Assembly: GCA_900661335.1 (NCBI GenBank)
Contig: CAACVY010000017.1
Location: 1-43,030, forward strand
Direction: 5' to 3'
Length of the DNA: 43,030 nt
From: an uncultured bacterium
Lineage (GTDB): Bacteria > Verrucomicrobiota > Kiritimatiellia > PWTM01
The translations under genes were made by a program, and so were the position numbers. Below, one piece after another: positions 1 to 8,183 of this stretch. How positions within the stretch are numbered: position 1 is the first letter of the stretch; each line of letters starts with the position of its first letter. The notes under the pieces were generated by a model. The model saw only the letters and a program-made list of their open reading frames with translations. It had not been told where the DNA came from and searched no databases.

Positions 1-1004
1 TGCACAAAATCCATGGCGCTTCTGAGGTCGCCACGGAAAGGAGACGCGTCGTTCAACGGAAACGTACGACGCGAAGGAAATACTCCGTGAAAGGGTATCT
101 CGCATTCAATCCCCACACGGACTGCACATTGGACGAACGAAAGGCCGGGAACAGTCGGCGGATCCAGTAAGAGCGTATTCCGCTTGGGCGTGAGTGGCCG
201 CGCACGCGAATGTTCCTGGTACAGGAGCGCACGCAGCTGAAGGGGAATCCGAGAGCGATCGAGGCGGCGGCACCATTGGGCGAAGCGGCGTGCTACGTGT
301 GGAGCGAGGAAGAGGAGTATCGGGAAGTGGCAACGTTCCGATCCACAGGGGCGTGAGCGCGAGTCCCATCTAGACCCAATGAGCGGCTCGGTCCACGACT
401 GCGACACGCTCCAGGGACAGTTTTCACGTTGCAGGGGGCGGCAAAGAGACAATTCGGGCGAACCCGGACGGAAGCCTGGGCGAAGCGAGCCGCGGAGCGC
501 ATGGCTCGGCGTGCGGCAGCCCCATGGCGGGAGCTAGGGAAGCCTCCGCTCGTCGGCCCGCCGGTCCTCGCCCGTGCGCAAGAAGAAAGAGTCCCAAGAA
601 CAAGACGTTGAACGACGCGCCGTCAGAGAGCATGGAATGCGGGGACCTGGACGAATCGGCTCATTCACGCTCGTTTCGCGGCTAGGTGGGTCCAGTGGGA
701 GTCGTGGGGCTCGAGGCGAGTTGGCCGGAGGAACCAAGATTCAGTGGCTCTGCGCAGAGGCAGCGCGGAGCCACATTCGAAACTGAATGTCACGCCAGGG
801 GCATGAGAGGTTTGGGTCCGACGGGGTGTACCCGAGACGCTCAGAACTCACGGCCGAGGTGCGACGCGGTGCGCCCAAGGGTGCGCCCTGACCCACTCGT
901 CGGCTCCCTTGTGAGCGGCATCGGTTGCGTGAACCGACGTGAGCTGTCCCAGGTAAGCTTCACCGCGGCGGTTGAATAACGGGCATGATGCGTCAAAGTA
1001 TTGC
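1..1004. other. Stretch without a recognisable gene
   Basis: Only short overlapping open frames are present, none with a recognisable domain, credible start or ribosome binding site. Two inverted repeats stand out: an 8-bp stem at 45-52/66-73 and a longer one at 744-774 (listed separately). It could be decayed coding sequence, a structured RNA or regulatory DNA. I did not see RNase P, tmRNA or SRP RNA signatures. Confidence 0.5.
739..788. repeat. Strong imperfect hairpin with an outer helix
   Basis: Positions 744-755 and 763-774 form a 12-bp stem with one wobble and a 7-nt loop. ATTCAG (739-744) and CTGAAT (783-788) can close an outer helix, though base 744 is shared between the two. No T-run follows on either strand, so a classical terminator is not favoured. 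It may be part of a structured RNA or a protein-binding site. Confidence 0.45.
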
Positions 1005-1877
1005 ATGAGCATGAGCGACAACGTCCAGGATACGAGCAACCTGGAACGCCTCCGGCAATGGTTGCAGGAGCTGGGCTCTTGCGTGGTGGCCTTCAGTGGC
1101 GGGGTGGACAGTACCTTGTTGGCGGTGGTGGCGGGTACCACCCTTGGACCCCGCGCGTTGGCAGTGACGAGCGCATCGGCATCGCTGAAGCGCCGGGACT
1201 TGGAATGGGCGACTGAATGCGCACGCCGGTATGGCTTTGCGCACCGGATTATCGAGACAGCCGAACTGGAGAATCCCAACTACGTGGCCAATGCTCCAGA
1301 CCGTTGTTATCATTGCAAGTACGAACTGTTCACGCGATTGACGCAGATCGCTCGGGAGGAAGGCTACGCGGCGGTGTTGGACGGCAGCAACCTCGATGAC
1401 CAAGGGGATTACCGGCCCGGACGCGAAGCCGCGCGGCAATGGGCGGTGCGCAGTCCGTTCATTGAGCTCAGGATGACGAAAGCGGATGTGCGTGGCATGT
1501 CACGGTTGCTGGGATTGCCCACCGCCGATTTGCCTTCTTCGGCATGTCTAGCTTCGCGCGTGCCCTATGGCGAGTCCATCACCGTGGAGCGACTTCGCCA
1601 GATCGAGCGTGCGGAGGAGGCGTTGGCCGAACTCGGATTTCGCGTGGTGCGAGTCCGTTGGCACGAGGACGTGGCCCGCATCGAGGTGGCCGAAGAAGAA
1701 TTCGCGCGATTGTTGGACCCCGCCGTTCGCCGCAACGTGCTCGGGCGGGTCCGAGCGTGTGGGTTTCGATATGTGACAGTGGACTTGGCTGGATACCGTA
1801 TGGGCAGCTTGAACGAACGCCTGCGGCCACCGGCCGATCCGGTGGGGCCGTTGGCCGATGTTCCGCCGAGGCCGTAG
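1005..1877 (+). CDS. larE: ATP-dependent sulfur insertase LarE
   Basis: PP-loop ATP pyrophosphatase family of about 290 residues. LarE supplies sulfur to the pyridinium dicarboxylate precursor of the nickel-pincer (NPN) cofactor used by lactate racemase LarA and related epimerases; it acts in the cytoplasm. The PP-loop motif SGGVDS is at about residues 31-36. The family cysteine in the SSACLAS segment is near residue 181, where single-cysteine LarE enzymes give up their sulfur. A CYHC pair (about 101-104) is also present, giving three candidate ligands as described for the LarE class that uses an iron-sulfur cluster instead of sacrificing cysteine. No larA, larB or larC is in the window. I chose the ATG at 1005; ATG 1011 and an upstream TTG at 972 are alternatives, none with a clear Shine-Dalgarno. 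Family assignment is secure; the cluster class is inferred. Confidence 0.93.
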   Translation: MSMSDNVQDTSNLERLRQWLQELGSCVVAFSGGVDSTLLAVVAGTTLGPRALAVTSASASLKRRDLEWATECARRYGFAHRIIETAELENPNYVANAPDRCYHCKYELFTRLTQIAREEGYAAVLDGSNLDDQGDYRPGREAARQWAVRSPFIELRMTKADVRGMSRLLGLPTADLPSSACLASRVPYGESITVERLRQIERAEEALAELGFRVVRVRWHEDVARIEVAEEEFARLLDPAVRRNVLGRVRACGFRYVTVDLAGYRMGSLNERLRPPADPVGPLADVPPRP

Positions 1878-1884
1878 TTGGGGT

Positions 1885-2224
1885 TCACGAACGTTCACGT
1901 GAACGCGCCGCGGAAGGTTCGCGTGGGCGTTCGACCGGTTCAAGCAGAATTGGGGCGCCCTCGAGACTAAAGGCGTCGCGCATACGATTCATCAGGTAGG
2001 CCTCGTAGGTGGGGGTCCACAACTCTGGATCGTTGACGAAGAGGCGGAACCGGGGCGGGCGGGTGCCGACCTGCACGGCGTAGAACAACTTTAAGCGGCG
2101 GCCCTTGATCGCAGGCGGAGGCTGTCGCTCATAGGCTTCATGGAGCACCCGGTTGAGTAGACCCGTGGAGATGTTGGCCGACAAGTTGGCTGCGACCATG
2201 TCGAAGCTCTCGACCGTTAGCCGC
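1885..2224 (-). pseudogene. der: 3' fragment of GTPase Der (EngA)
   Basis: About 110 codons match the C-terminal end of Der, the double-GTPase ribosome assembly factor: the helix entering STGLLNRVL, the PPPAIKGRRLKLFYAVQ strand region and the VNDPELWTPTYEAYL segment of the KH-like domain, ending at the TGA at 1885-1887. Both G domains, with all P-loops and NKxD motifs, are missing. Upstream the frame runs directly into the brkB fragment in another reading frame, with no start codon or ribosome binding site of its own. Intact Der is about 440-490 residues. Der is essential in bacteria studied so far, so a complete copy should exist elsewhere. This piece is a rearrangement scar or an assembly join. 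Confidence 0.82.
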
Positions 2225-2654
2225 GAAGACTGGCCGCAAAGGGCGTGACAGCCCACAGCAACGCCGCCAAGCTCACCACTCCCCACCATCGTTGCTGAGA
2301 AAGCGTTTCCACCTGCTCCAACACCACTCGCCCAAGACCTTCGGCCAATCGGTCCGCCGCCTCGACGACCGTGCTGCGGGCCGTGTCGGACCAAAGCACC
2401 CAACGACTGGTGAGGACAGAAAACAACAGCACCAGCGGGACAAATGACAGGCACCCGTAGTAGGACAACAGCGCCGCGGTATTGAGATGTTGGTGCCGCT
2501 GGTACGCAATGAACGCCTCGTGCATCCACAAGCCGAACGCAACCCATCGCCGGCGGCGTAGTCGATTCTTTGTGCCAGTCCCGTGCTCCAGGCCAGGTCC
2601 CAGTTCTCGAGCTTCCGTCGTCACGGAGGGTCTGCCGAGTGGCCCGTCGGCCAC
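2217..2654 (-). pseudogene. 5' fragment of a YihY/BrkB-family membrane protein gene
   Basis: The 145 codons start within the last 34 bases of the AlgX-like gene and resemble the N-terminal part of the YihY/BrkB (formerly 'RNase BN') integral membrane family. Visible features are the HLNTAALLSYYGCLSFVPL segment leading into the first membrane helix, and a second hydrophobic stretch (VVSLAALLWAVTPFAASL). Family members are roughly 270-400 residues with six helices; here the frame stops at a TAA (2217-2219) exactly where der-like coding begins in another frame. The start is ATG 2654; ATG 2525 is an alternative. Position suggests it was once the gene after algI and the algX-like gene. The truncated product is unlikely to be functional. 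Confidence 0.75.
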
Positions 2655-3994
2655 GGGATACGCTTCCAGTCCCCGAAGACAAGTTCTCGCTCGGAAAACT
2701 CCCAGGCGACCACCCGTGTACTTGCTAAGCGGTTCGGGTTACCCGCGACTTGGTCGAGCAACTCCTGCCGAGTCGCGTAGGCCCCCGCATCGTTTCGGAC
2801 AATTCGATCCACCGGACACCCCAATTGACGCGAGAGGTGCTCCGCCAACCCCGCGCCACTGCCCCAGCCCATCGAGGCCAGACTGTAGATATTGCAAAAA
2901 CTATCCCCGAGCACCAACACCTCCGCCGACCGATCAGGCCGCCATGGCCGGCCATCCACGGAGACCACCGAACGAATGGTGACCGTCTCTGCCGGCGGCC
3001 ACCCGGACCACTCTGCGGTGTTGAGCAACACCGCCAAGTCGCCTAAGTTCGTGACCGTGCACTCGACCACTGTCCACATGCCCGTGGACGCCGTCGAGGC
3101 GATGAGGACATCCGCACGGATGTGACGTGCGAGGTCCTCGGCCACGGCTTCGACGACCTCGGGCCGCCAGTGCGTGTCGGTGCGGAGATATAAGTCACTC
3201 CCGCACTGTTCCCGAACTCGTTGGAACGTCGGCGCGGGGTCAAAGACGTCCACCCCCGCGGACTCGAGCCGCTCGATAAATTGAGTCCAGTCGACATTGC
3301 GAAGTGGCCACTCGCGAACGGAGCGTGTGGAAAAGCGGTCCGGCCGAACGCCTACCTTGACCGGCACGGGTATGACCACCAACCGGATCCCATGTGCGGC
3401 CAGCTGATTCCGAAATTCCACGATTGCGCTCACAGGGTCGGGTTGAGGCGCAGGAGTCCATCGATCGCCCTCCGCGCGCCGACGTGCTTGTTCGCGTGGG
3501 TGCAGGAAGCCACGCCGCGTGACGTAGTTAAGCTCGCGGTCGAAAAACAGCCATCCGGCCCGCCCGATCTGGGTTTGTTCATTTCCCGCGCTTAGTACCC
3601 ACGAGAAAACCCACTGCGCTCGTGGCTGGACCAGGGCTTGCAACCACGAGGTGTCTTCCACCTCTTCTTCATACTGGCGCAGCCCGACCCGCGCCGCGTG
3701 GTTTGCCGCAAGAGCGCGATTCCACCACCCGCCCGGCTCATGGACCCACGCCTCAACGGCTCCACGCAGGTGCCGTCCCAAACTCCACAGTCCCGTCCAC
3801 TCCCCGTTCGGCTGTTCTCGTGCGGCGCGCCAACCTTGAAGCATCTGAACGAGGGGCGTCAGTGTGACGAGGGCCACGAACGCTATTACCAACGCCGCTG
3901 CCGCCCCGCGCCGGATCTCGGTGTGCCCGATCTCCAACTGGGCGACTTCTTCGCGGGAAAGCGAACGGGACTGCATGGACGAAGCCGGGGACAT
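2621..3994 (-). CDS. AlgX/AlgJ-like SGNH-type O-acetyltransferase, membrane anchored
   Basis: 457 residues. An N-terminal membrane segment (about 31-50) is followed by a periplasmic domain of the AlgJ/AlgX (DHHW-related) class that moves acetyl groups onto exopolysaccharide. Landmarks are AGWLFF (146-151), the DTH motif (D273-H275) that supplies the catalytic Asp and His, and GDSF (363-366) with the candidate nucleophile S365. The ATG at 3994 lies 2 bases after the algI stop, indicating co-translation; in-frame coding further upstream is only antisense noise over algI. Known biology: AlgI-type MBOAT proteins pass acetyl across the membrane and AlgJ/X proteins attach it. The polysaccharide is not identifiable because no synthase or glycosyltransferase is adjacent. 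Confidence 0.85.
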   Translation of the reverse strand: MSPASSMQSRSLSREEVAQLEIGHTEIRRGAAAALVIAFVALVTLTPLVQMLQGWRAAREQPNGEWTGLWSLGRHLRGAVEAWVHEPGGWWNRALAANHAARVGLRQYEEEVEDTSWLQALVQPRAQWVFSWVLSAGNEQTQIGRAGWLFFDRELNYVTRRGFLHPREQARRRAEGDRWTPAPQPDPVSAIVEFRNQLAAHGIRLVVIPVPVKVGVRPDRFSTRSVREWPLRNVDWTQFIERLESAGVDVFDPAPTFQRVREQCGSDLYLRTDTHWRPEVVEAVAEDLARHIRADVLIASTASTGMWTVVECTVTNLGDLAVLLNTAEWSGWPPAETVTIRSVVSVDGRPWRPDRSAEVLVLGDSFCNIYSLASMGWGSGAGLAEHLSRQLGCPVDRIVRNDAGAYATRQELLDQVAGNPNRLASTRVVAWEFSERELVFGDWKRIPWPTGHSADPP

Positions 3995-3996
3995 GG

Positions 3997-5457
3997 TCAG
4001 AAGATGAAGTAGATGAACGGATTGTACGCCTGCGTGCTTAGCACCGCCACGGAGATGAGCAACAACACCAACACCACCACGACGCGAGTCGGCGTCAACC
4101 GGCGCGTCCAATCCCACGTGGTGGGGGCGCCCCAGGTGATCCACGCCGCAAGCAGCCACGTGCCCAAGTAGAACGGCGAGTAGATCACGCCATCCACGAT
4201 TCGGGCCGCCGCAGAACTGGGCGCGCCGCCCGCCAGAACCCGAAGGATCGTCAGCGCGCTGGGGAAGTCGGGTGCGCGGAACAGCACCCAACCCACATTG
4301 ACGATCAAGAACGTCAGAGCAACTTGCGCGGGTCGCGGCGCGCGGTGGTACAGCGAGCGCTTGCCATTCCACCGCTCCACCATCAGCCAAATGCCATGCC
4401 ATGCGCCCCAGACCACGAACGTCCACGCGGCCCCGTGCCACAACCCACCCAGAAGCATGACGATCGCTAAATTGATGCCCGTACGTAACGTGCCCCGCCG
4501 GTTACCTCCCAACGGGATGTACAAGTAGTCTCGTAGCCAGCTCGACAAGGAAATATGCCACCGCCGCCAAAACTCGGTGATCGAGGTGGAGCGGTACGGC
4601 ATGTCGAAGTTTTTCGCGAACACGAACCCAAGCATGAGGCCCAGTCCGATCGCCATGTCGGAATAGCCGCTGAAGTCGAAGTAGATCTGGAACGCGTAGG
4701 CCACCACGCCATACCAGGCGTCCAAGGTCGTCCCGCCGCCGGCCGTGAAGACCACATCGGCGATCTTGCCGCATGGGTTAGCCAACAAGACCTTCTTCGC
4801 CAGCCCGAGCGAGAAGAACGCCACGCCTCGCGCAAACTTTTCTAGCGTCTCTCGACGTTCGACCAATTGGCGGGCCACTTCGCTGAAGCGGATGATCGGC
4901 CCTGCCACCAGCTGCGGAAACATCGCTACGTAACAGGCAAAGTCCACGAAGTTCCGGATTGCGCGCGCGTGGCCCCGATAAACGTCGATCGTGTAGGACA
5001 TGGACTGGAACGTGTAGAAACTGATGCCGAGCGGCAACACCACGCGCAAAGTCGTCTCGATCAGCGCGCTTGACCAACCGAGGGCACGCATCAGCGCGTT
5101 CCACGAGTCCACCGCGAAGTTGAAGTACTTGAAGAACCCGAGCAGCGCCAGGTTGGACACGATACTCAACACCACCCCTGCGCGTTGCACTGCGGTCCGA
5201 GGGGTTCCCGGCTCCAGCGTGGCCACGGGCTGATTCCATGCGGATCGACGCCACTGGCCGCTCACGATCAGGCCCGCCACGTAGTCAATCAGCGTGGACA
5301 CGAACATCAACGCCATGAAGGCGGGGTTCGTCCAACCGTAGAATACGTAACTGACCAGGGTCAGCCACAGGTTGCGAGCCCGTCGGGGAGTAAGGTAGTA
5401 CAACCCCAGCGCGAACGGCAGAAACCCAAAAAGGAAGATGTAGGAGCTGAAGACCAT
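3997..5457 (-). CDS. MBOAT-family O-acyltransferase, AlgI-like
   Basis: 486 residues with about ten hydrophobic segments, of the usual length for AlgI/DltB/PatA proteins. The MBOAT signature is clear: FWRRWHISLS (about 296-305), and the conserved histidine in GGLWHG (H341) with a second WHG at 353-355. Such proteins accept acetyl from a cytoplasmic donor and move it across the inner membrane to an acetyltransferase partner, here the AlgX-like protein encoded directly downstream. Start ATG 5457; 16 bases separate it from the stop of the upstream secreted propeller gene, so a common transcript is likely. The identity of the modified polymer is unknown. Confidence 0.92.
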   Translation of the reverse strand: MVFSSYIFLFGFLPFALGLYYLTPRRARNLWLTLVSYVFYGWTNPAFMALMFVSTLIDYVAGLIVSGQWRRSAWNQPVATLEPGTPRTAVQRAGVVLSIVSNLALLGFFKYFNFAVDSWNALMRALGWSSALIETTLRVVLPLGISFYTFQSMSYTIDVYRGHARAIRNFVDFACYVAMFPQLVAGPIIRFSEVARQLVERRETLEKFARGVAFFSLGLAKKVLLANPCGKIADVVFTAGGGTTLDAWYGVVAYAFQIYFDFSGYSDMAIGLGLMLGFVFAKNFDMPYRSTSITEFWRRWHISLSSWLRDYLYIPLGGNRRGTLRTGINLAIVMLLGGLWHGAAWTFVVWGAWHGIWLMVERWNGKRSLYHRAPRPAQVALTFLIVNVGWVLFRAPDFPSALTILRVLAGGAPSSAAARIVDGVIYSPFYLGTWLLAAWITWGAPTTWDWTRRLTPTRVVVVLVLLLISVAVLSTQAYNPFIYFIF

Positions 5458-5473
5458 CGCGGGACCTGCACCC

Positions 5474-6856
5474 CTACGGCTGCACCTCGTAGTACAGCGG
5501 GCGTCCCTGGGATTTCATGTCCATCACAATCCGCTCTCCCTCCAGTTCCGGATGGGCGTCGTAAGGTTCAAGCGTGAGCCGGACCTGATCGCCGATCCGA
5601 TGTCGAGGCGCCACTGGTTTGCGGTCACGGATTCCCCAGTGCAACACCAGGATGCGGCCCGCAGGACCTCGGCCGGCCGGTTCCAGCACGCGAACGACTT
5701 CATATTCGAACACGACCAGCGCCTGGCGATAGGGCTGGATCTCCGCCAGCGTCGGTGTCCGAGTGGTGCCGACCAACTTCGCCTCCACCACCCACCGTCC
5801 GCTAGGTTCGCCACGCTGCGCTGGGAGCGCAACCACTGTGCTCGTAGCCGCGGTGGGGACCTGCGCGACAGCGCAGACATCTGGGAAATAATCGGCCTGT
5901 TGGTTATGCGTGATGCGAACCCACCGCACCACTTTTGAAAAATCGTCCGCCAACCGACCTACAAAAATCTCCACTTGAGGCCCGCCGAACCCGACCCGGT
6001 TTCGGCCTTGGCCGGCCAAGTACGGGCCGCTCACCGCCACAAGATGTGCGGGACGCCCCCAGCGAGGATGATAGACCTCCGCACCTTCCATGTCTGGCGC
6101 GGTGTTCAATGCCACGGTCCACCGACGATCCGCACGCAGGTCGTGCAGGAGCCAATTGCGGTGCGCACCATCGAACACGGCGACAAGGCCCGGCACACCC
6201 GCCGCGCGCGAGGGCCAACAGCCACGAGCCAGTCCGCGCAACTCGCCATCCGGCAACACCGCCCATCCCGCTTGGGGCCACGGAAACAGACCCACCGCCC
6301 GAGTGCCATCCTCGGAAACCTGAAAATTGTCGGTGCTGGCGAGAGTCTTGGACCAAACCACTTCCCGCTTGGTTGGATCGTCGAGAGGAAATCGCACGAC
6401 CGGAGTGCCCAAAAAGGCCTCCGTCTCGAGCCGGCCGGACACTGCGTACACCCACAGGCGCCCCGAGGTGGGATCGAGCCACACATCGCACGCATGGCCG
6501 TCGCCCAACTCGATGGGAGTGCCCCCAGAAAACGGAACCTTCAGCACGCGGCCACGCTGGTAGTCCGTGTAGACTACCCAATCGCCCTGGGGGCTCAGCA
6601 ACGGCTTGCGAATCGAACGGGGGCCCGGAACGAGTACTCGTTCGGAACCCTCTTGAGTGTCCAACGCCATCAATGAATACCAAGCATTCGTAGCAAACGG
6701 GTCCCCTTCGCCCGCGTTTTGACGACACCACACGACTCGGGCCCGCGCGCCGGCCAGGGATTCCAGTTCTTGGGCCGGCCCGCGCGACCCCGCCCCCACC
6801 GGATCTGCGAGCCCCGCGATGGCCACAACGACGAAGGCGACCGACTTCATGCGCAT
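5474..6856 (-). CDS. Secreted TolB-like beta-propeller protein of unknown function
   Basis: 460 residues. A positively charged start plus hydrophobic stretch ending near GLADPVGAG is a likely Sec signal peptide, so the protein should be periplasmic or secreted. The body contains propeller-type blades such as LLSPQGDWVVYTDYQRGRV and GGTPIELGDG, as in TolB/WD40-like PD40 proteins. The last hundred residues look like a separate beta domain. No catalytic motif was recognised. It sits 51 bases downstream of ridA and 16 bases upstream of the algI-like gene in the same direction, so a role in envelope polysaccharide modification is possible but inferred. ATG 6856 or ATG 6850 could be the start. Confidence 0.6.
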   Translation of the reverse strand: MRMKSVAFVVVAIAGLADPVGAGSRGPAQELESLAGARARVVWCRQNAGEGDPFATNAWYSLMALDTQEGSERVLVPGPRSIRKPLLSPQGDWVVYTDYQRGRVLKVPFSGGTPIELGDGHACDVWLDPTSGRLWVYAVSGRLETEAFLGTPVVRFPLDDPTKREVVWSKTLASTDNFQVSEDGTRAVGLFPWPQAGWAVLPDGELRGLARGCWPSRAAGVPGLVAVFDGAHRNWLLHDLRADRRWTVALNTAPDMEGAEVYHPRWGRPAHLVAVSGPYLAGQGRNRVGFGGPQVEIFVGRLADDFSKVVRWVRITHNQQADYFPDVCAVAQVPTAATSTVVALPAQRGEPSGRWVVEAKLVGTTRTPTLAEIQPYRQALVVFEYEVVRVLEPAGRGPAGRILVLHWGIRDRKPVAPRHRIGDQVRLTLEPYDAHPELEGERIVMDMKSQGRPLYYEVQP

Positions 6857-6907
6857 GTCACCGGATCGCCATCCACCTTCAGCGTCATTGGCGGTATGGG
6901 CGGACCA

Positions 6908-7285
6908 TCACGCAGGAAGAACTGCTACAGCAGAAATTTCGACTTCCGCCCCCCGTGGAAGACGGACAACTTGGACCACTTCCCGGGCCGGCCACGGCTT
7001 ACCAAAGACGTTTTCGTAAATCGAGTTGAACTCCGCAAACCGATCCAAGTCGGTGAGATACACCGTGCACTTCACCACATCCGACAACCGAGCCCCTGCC
7101 GCAGCCAAAATCGCCTCGAGATTGGCCAGCGCCTGGCGCACCTGCTCGCCGAACGAGGCCCCCAATTGCCCGGACACGGGTTCGATGCCCAGTTGCCCTG
7201 AAATGAACACCCAACCGCCAGCGACAACGGCCTGGGAATACGGCCCAATCGTAGCCGGAGCCTTCGTCGTCGTTACGCTTTTCAT
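6908..7285 (-). CDS. ridA: RidA family reactive intermediate deaminase
   Basis: 125 residues, the typical length of YjgF/YER057c/UK114 proteins. RidA hydrolyses reactive enamine/imine intermediates such as 2-aminoacrylate released by PLP enzymes, as a cytoplasmic trimer. Conserved features: IGPYSQA near the N-terminus (residues 13-19), the substrate carboxylate-binding arginine in PAR (R101, equivalent to R105 of E. coli RidA) and the glutamate in VEIS (E116). The frame extends upstream of ATG 7285, but homology begins at MKSVTTTKAP, so this start is preferred. It is the first gene of the minus-strand block ending in the brkB/der scar. Confidence 0.93.
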   Translation of the reverse strand: MKSVTTTKAPATIGPYSQAVVAGGWVFISGQLGIEPVSGQLGASFGEQVRQALANLEAILAAAGARLSDVVKCTVYLTDLDRFAEFNSIYENVFGKPWPAREVVQVVRLPRGAEVEISAVAVLPA

Positions 7286-7787
7286 GGCCCTATAAGTATG
7301 GACCACCCTTCCCCGAGAGACAACCCGACGAGTGATAAGCATCCTGGTCCGCGGGAGTTGTGGAGCCCCCTCAGCTTGGAAGCTCCGACGCCATCTACTC
7401 GTACCTTAAGAGGTCCCTACCAGCAGGGATCTCAACCAACGTTCTTAGCAACTTGACTGACGGAAACTGCCCGTCCATGCGCTCGACCGAGAAATCGCTG
7501 ACAGGTAGTCAACCCCGAACCAAGCGCCCAGGTCCATACCGACAAACTGCGCCAACGGCCCAAGCCTTGGCGGAACAAGTCCCCTTGGGTGATACGTCCA
7601 ACAAACCAGATCGGAGCGTACCGCCGTCACCGTCAATCGCATCAAGCCAGTATGCACAAACGAATTTCTTAGGGTTGCTTTACTGCCTCAACTATGGTAG
7701 TTTTATTGTTGAAAGGAGCAAAATGGTATACAGTAGGCACGGACGCGCATTTCACCCAAGGACGGAGCGGTGCGGAAAGGACTCGCC
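7286..7787. other. Intergenic region before the response regulator operon
   Basis: About 500 bp between divergent ridA and the response regulator. It holds no recognisable conserved gene. The last 140 bases become distinctly AT-rich compared with their surroundings and probably carry the operon's promoter. Confidence 0.5.
7655..7735 (+). promoter_or_regulatory. AT-rich candidate promoter region
   Basis: This local AT-rich patch contains a TTGTTG (7706-7711) and a TATACA (7727-7732) separated by 15 bases, a sub-optimal sigma-70-like pair. The AT-richness in otherwise GC-rich DNA is the stronger argument. The exact boxes are uncertain. Confidence 0.3.
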
Positions 7788-7812
7788 ATGGCAGGTGGAA
7801 AAGTTCTATTGA
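7723..7812 (+). CDS. Possible 29-residue leader ORF
   Basis: ATG 7723 is preceded by a good Shine-Dalgarno (AAAGGAG, 7712-7718, 4-base spacer) and opens 29 codons that end at 7812, overlapping the response regulator start (7788) out of frame. It may be a translated leader that affects response regulator translation, or the site may be chance. The peptide has no recognisable motif. Confidence 0.22.
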   Translation: MVYSRHGRAFHPRTERCGKDSPWQVEKFY

Positions 7813-8183
7813 TCGACGATGACCCTGGGGTGTTGGGATTTCTGCACCGCGCCTTGAGCGCCGCGCAGTTTGTTGTGGTGACAGCCCAGAATGCCGCGGA
7901 TGCTCTCCAAATGCTAGAGGACCGCGAGGTTCACATCGTGGTGACGGACCTGTTCATACCCGGGGAACCCCGAGGCATCGAGCTGGTTCGCCAGATCCGT
8001 CAGAAGCGGCCCGATTGCCCATTGCTGGTGATCTCGGGATATCCCAGCGCGGAGATGTTCGACCAGTGCCGAGAACTCGGAGTGACAGACTTTCTGACGA
8101 AACCTTTCGAAATGGGCTTTGTCTGCGAGGTCCTGCGAGGTCTTTTGTCGGTATCCAGCCCGAGTGAAAGGTCCGAGCCGTGA
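7788..8183 (+). CDS. Stand-alone response regulator receiver protein
   Basis: 131 residues forming a single CheY-like receiver domain with no output domain. The acidic pocket (IDDDPG, D10-D12), phosphoacceptor D54 (VVTDLF), switch serine S83 (VISGY) and conserved K105 (TKPF) are all present, so it should be phosphorylatable. The start at ATG 7788 has GGAAAGG (7774-7780) 7 bases upstream; a GTG at 7770 is also in frame. Its stop overlaps the GTG of the next gene (GTGA), indicating translational coupling with the RecA-fold protein. No histidine kinase is nearby, so the phosphate donor is encoded elsewhere. It presumably controls the two downstream ATPases by direct contact; this is inference. 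Confidence 0.9.
   Translation: MAGGKVLLIDDDPGVLGFLHRALSAAQFVVVTAQNAADALQMLEDREVHIVVTDLFIPGEPRGIELVRQIRQKRPDCPLLVISGYPSAEMFDQCRELGVTDFLTKPFEMGFVCEVLRGLLSVSSPSERSEP

Noticed and set aside
1885-2682. Single 265-codon minus-strand protein across the brkB/der region
   Set aside because: Its N-terminal half is out-of-frame brkB sequence and only the C-terminal half matches Der, so it is not one protein.
2621-4441. 606-codon version of the AlgX-like gene
   Set aside because: The upstream 149 codons are antisense/out-of-frame noise over the algI-like gene; homology begins at ATG 3994.
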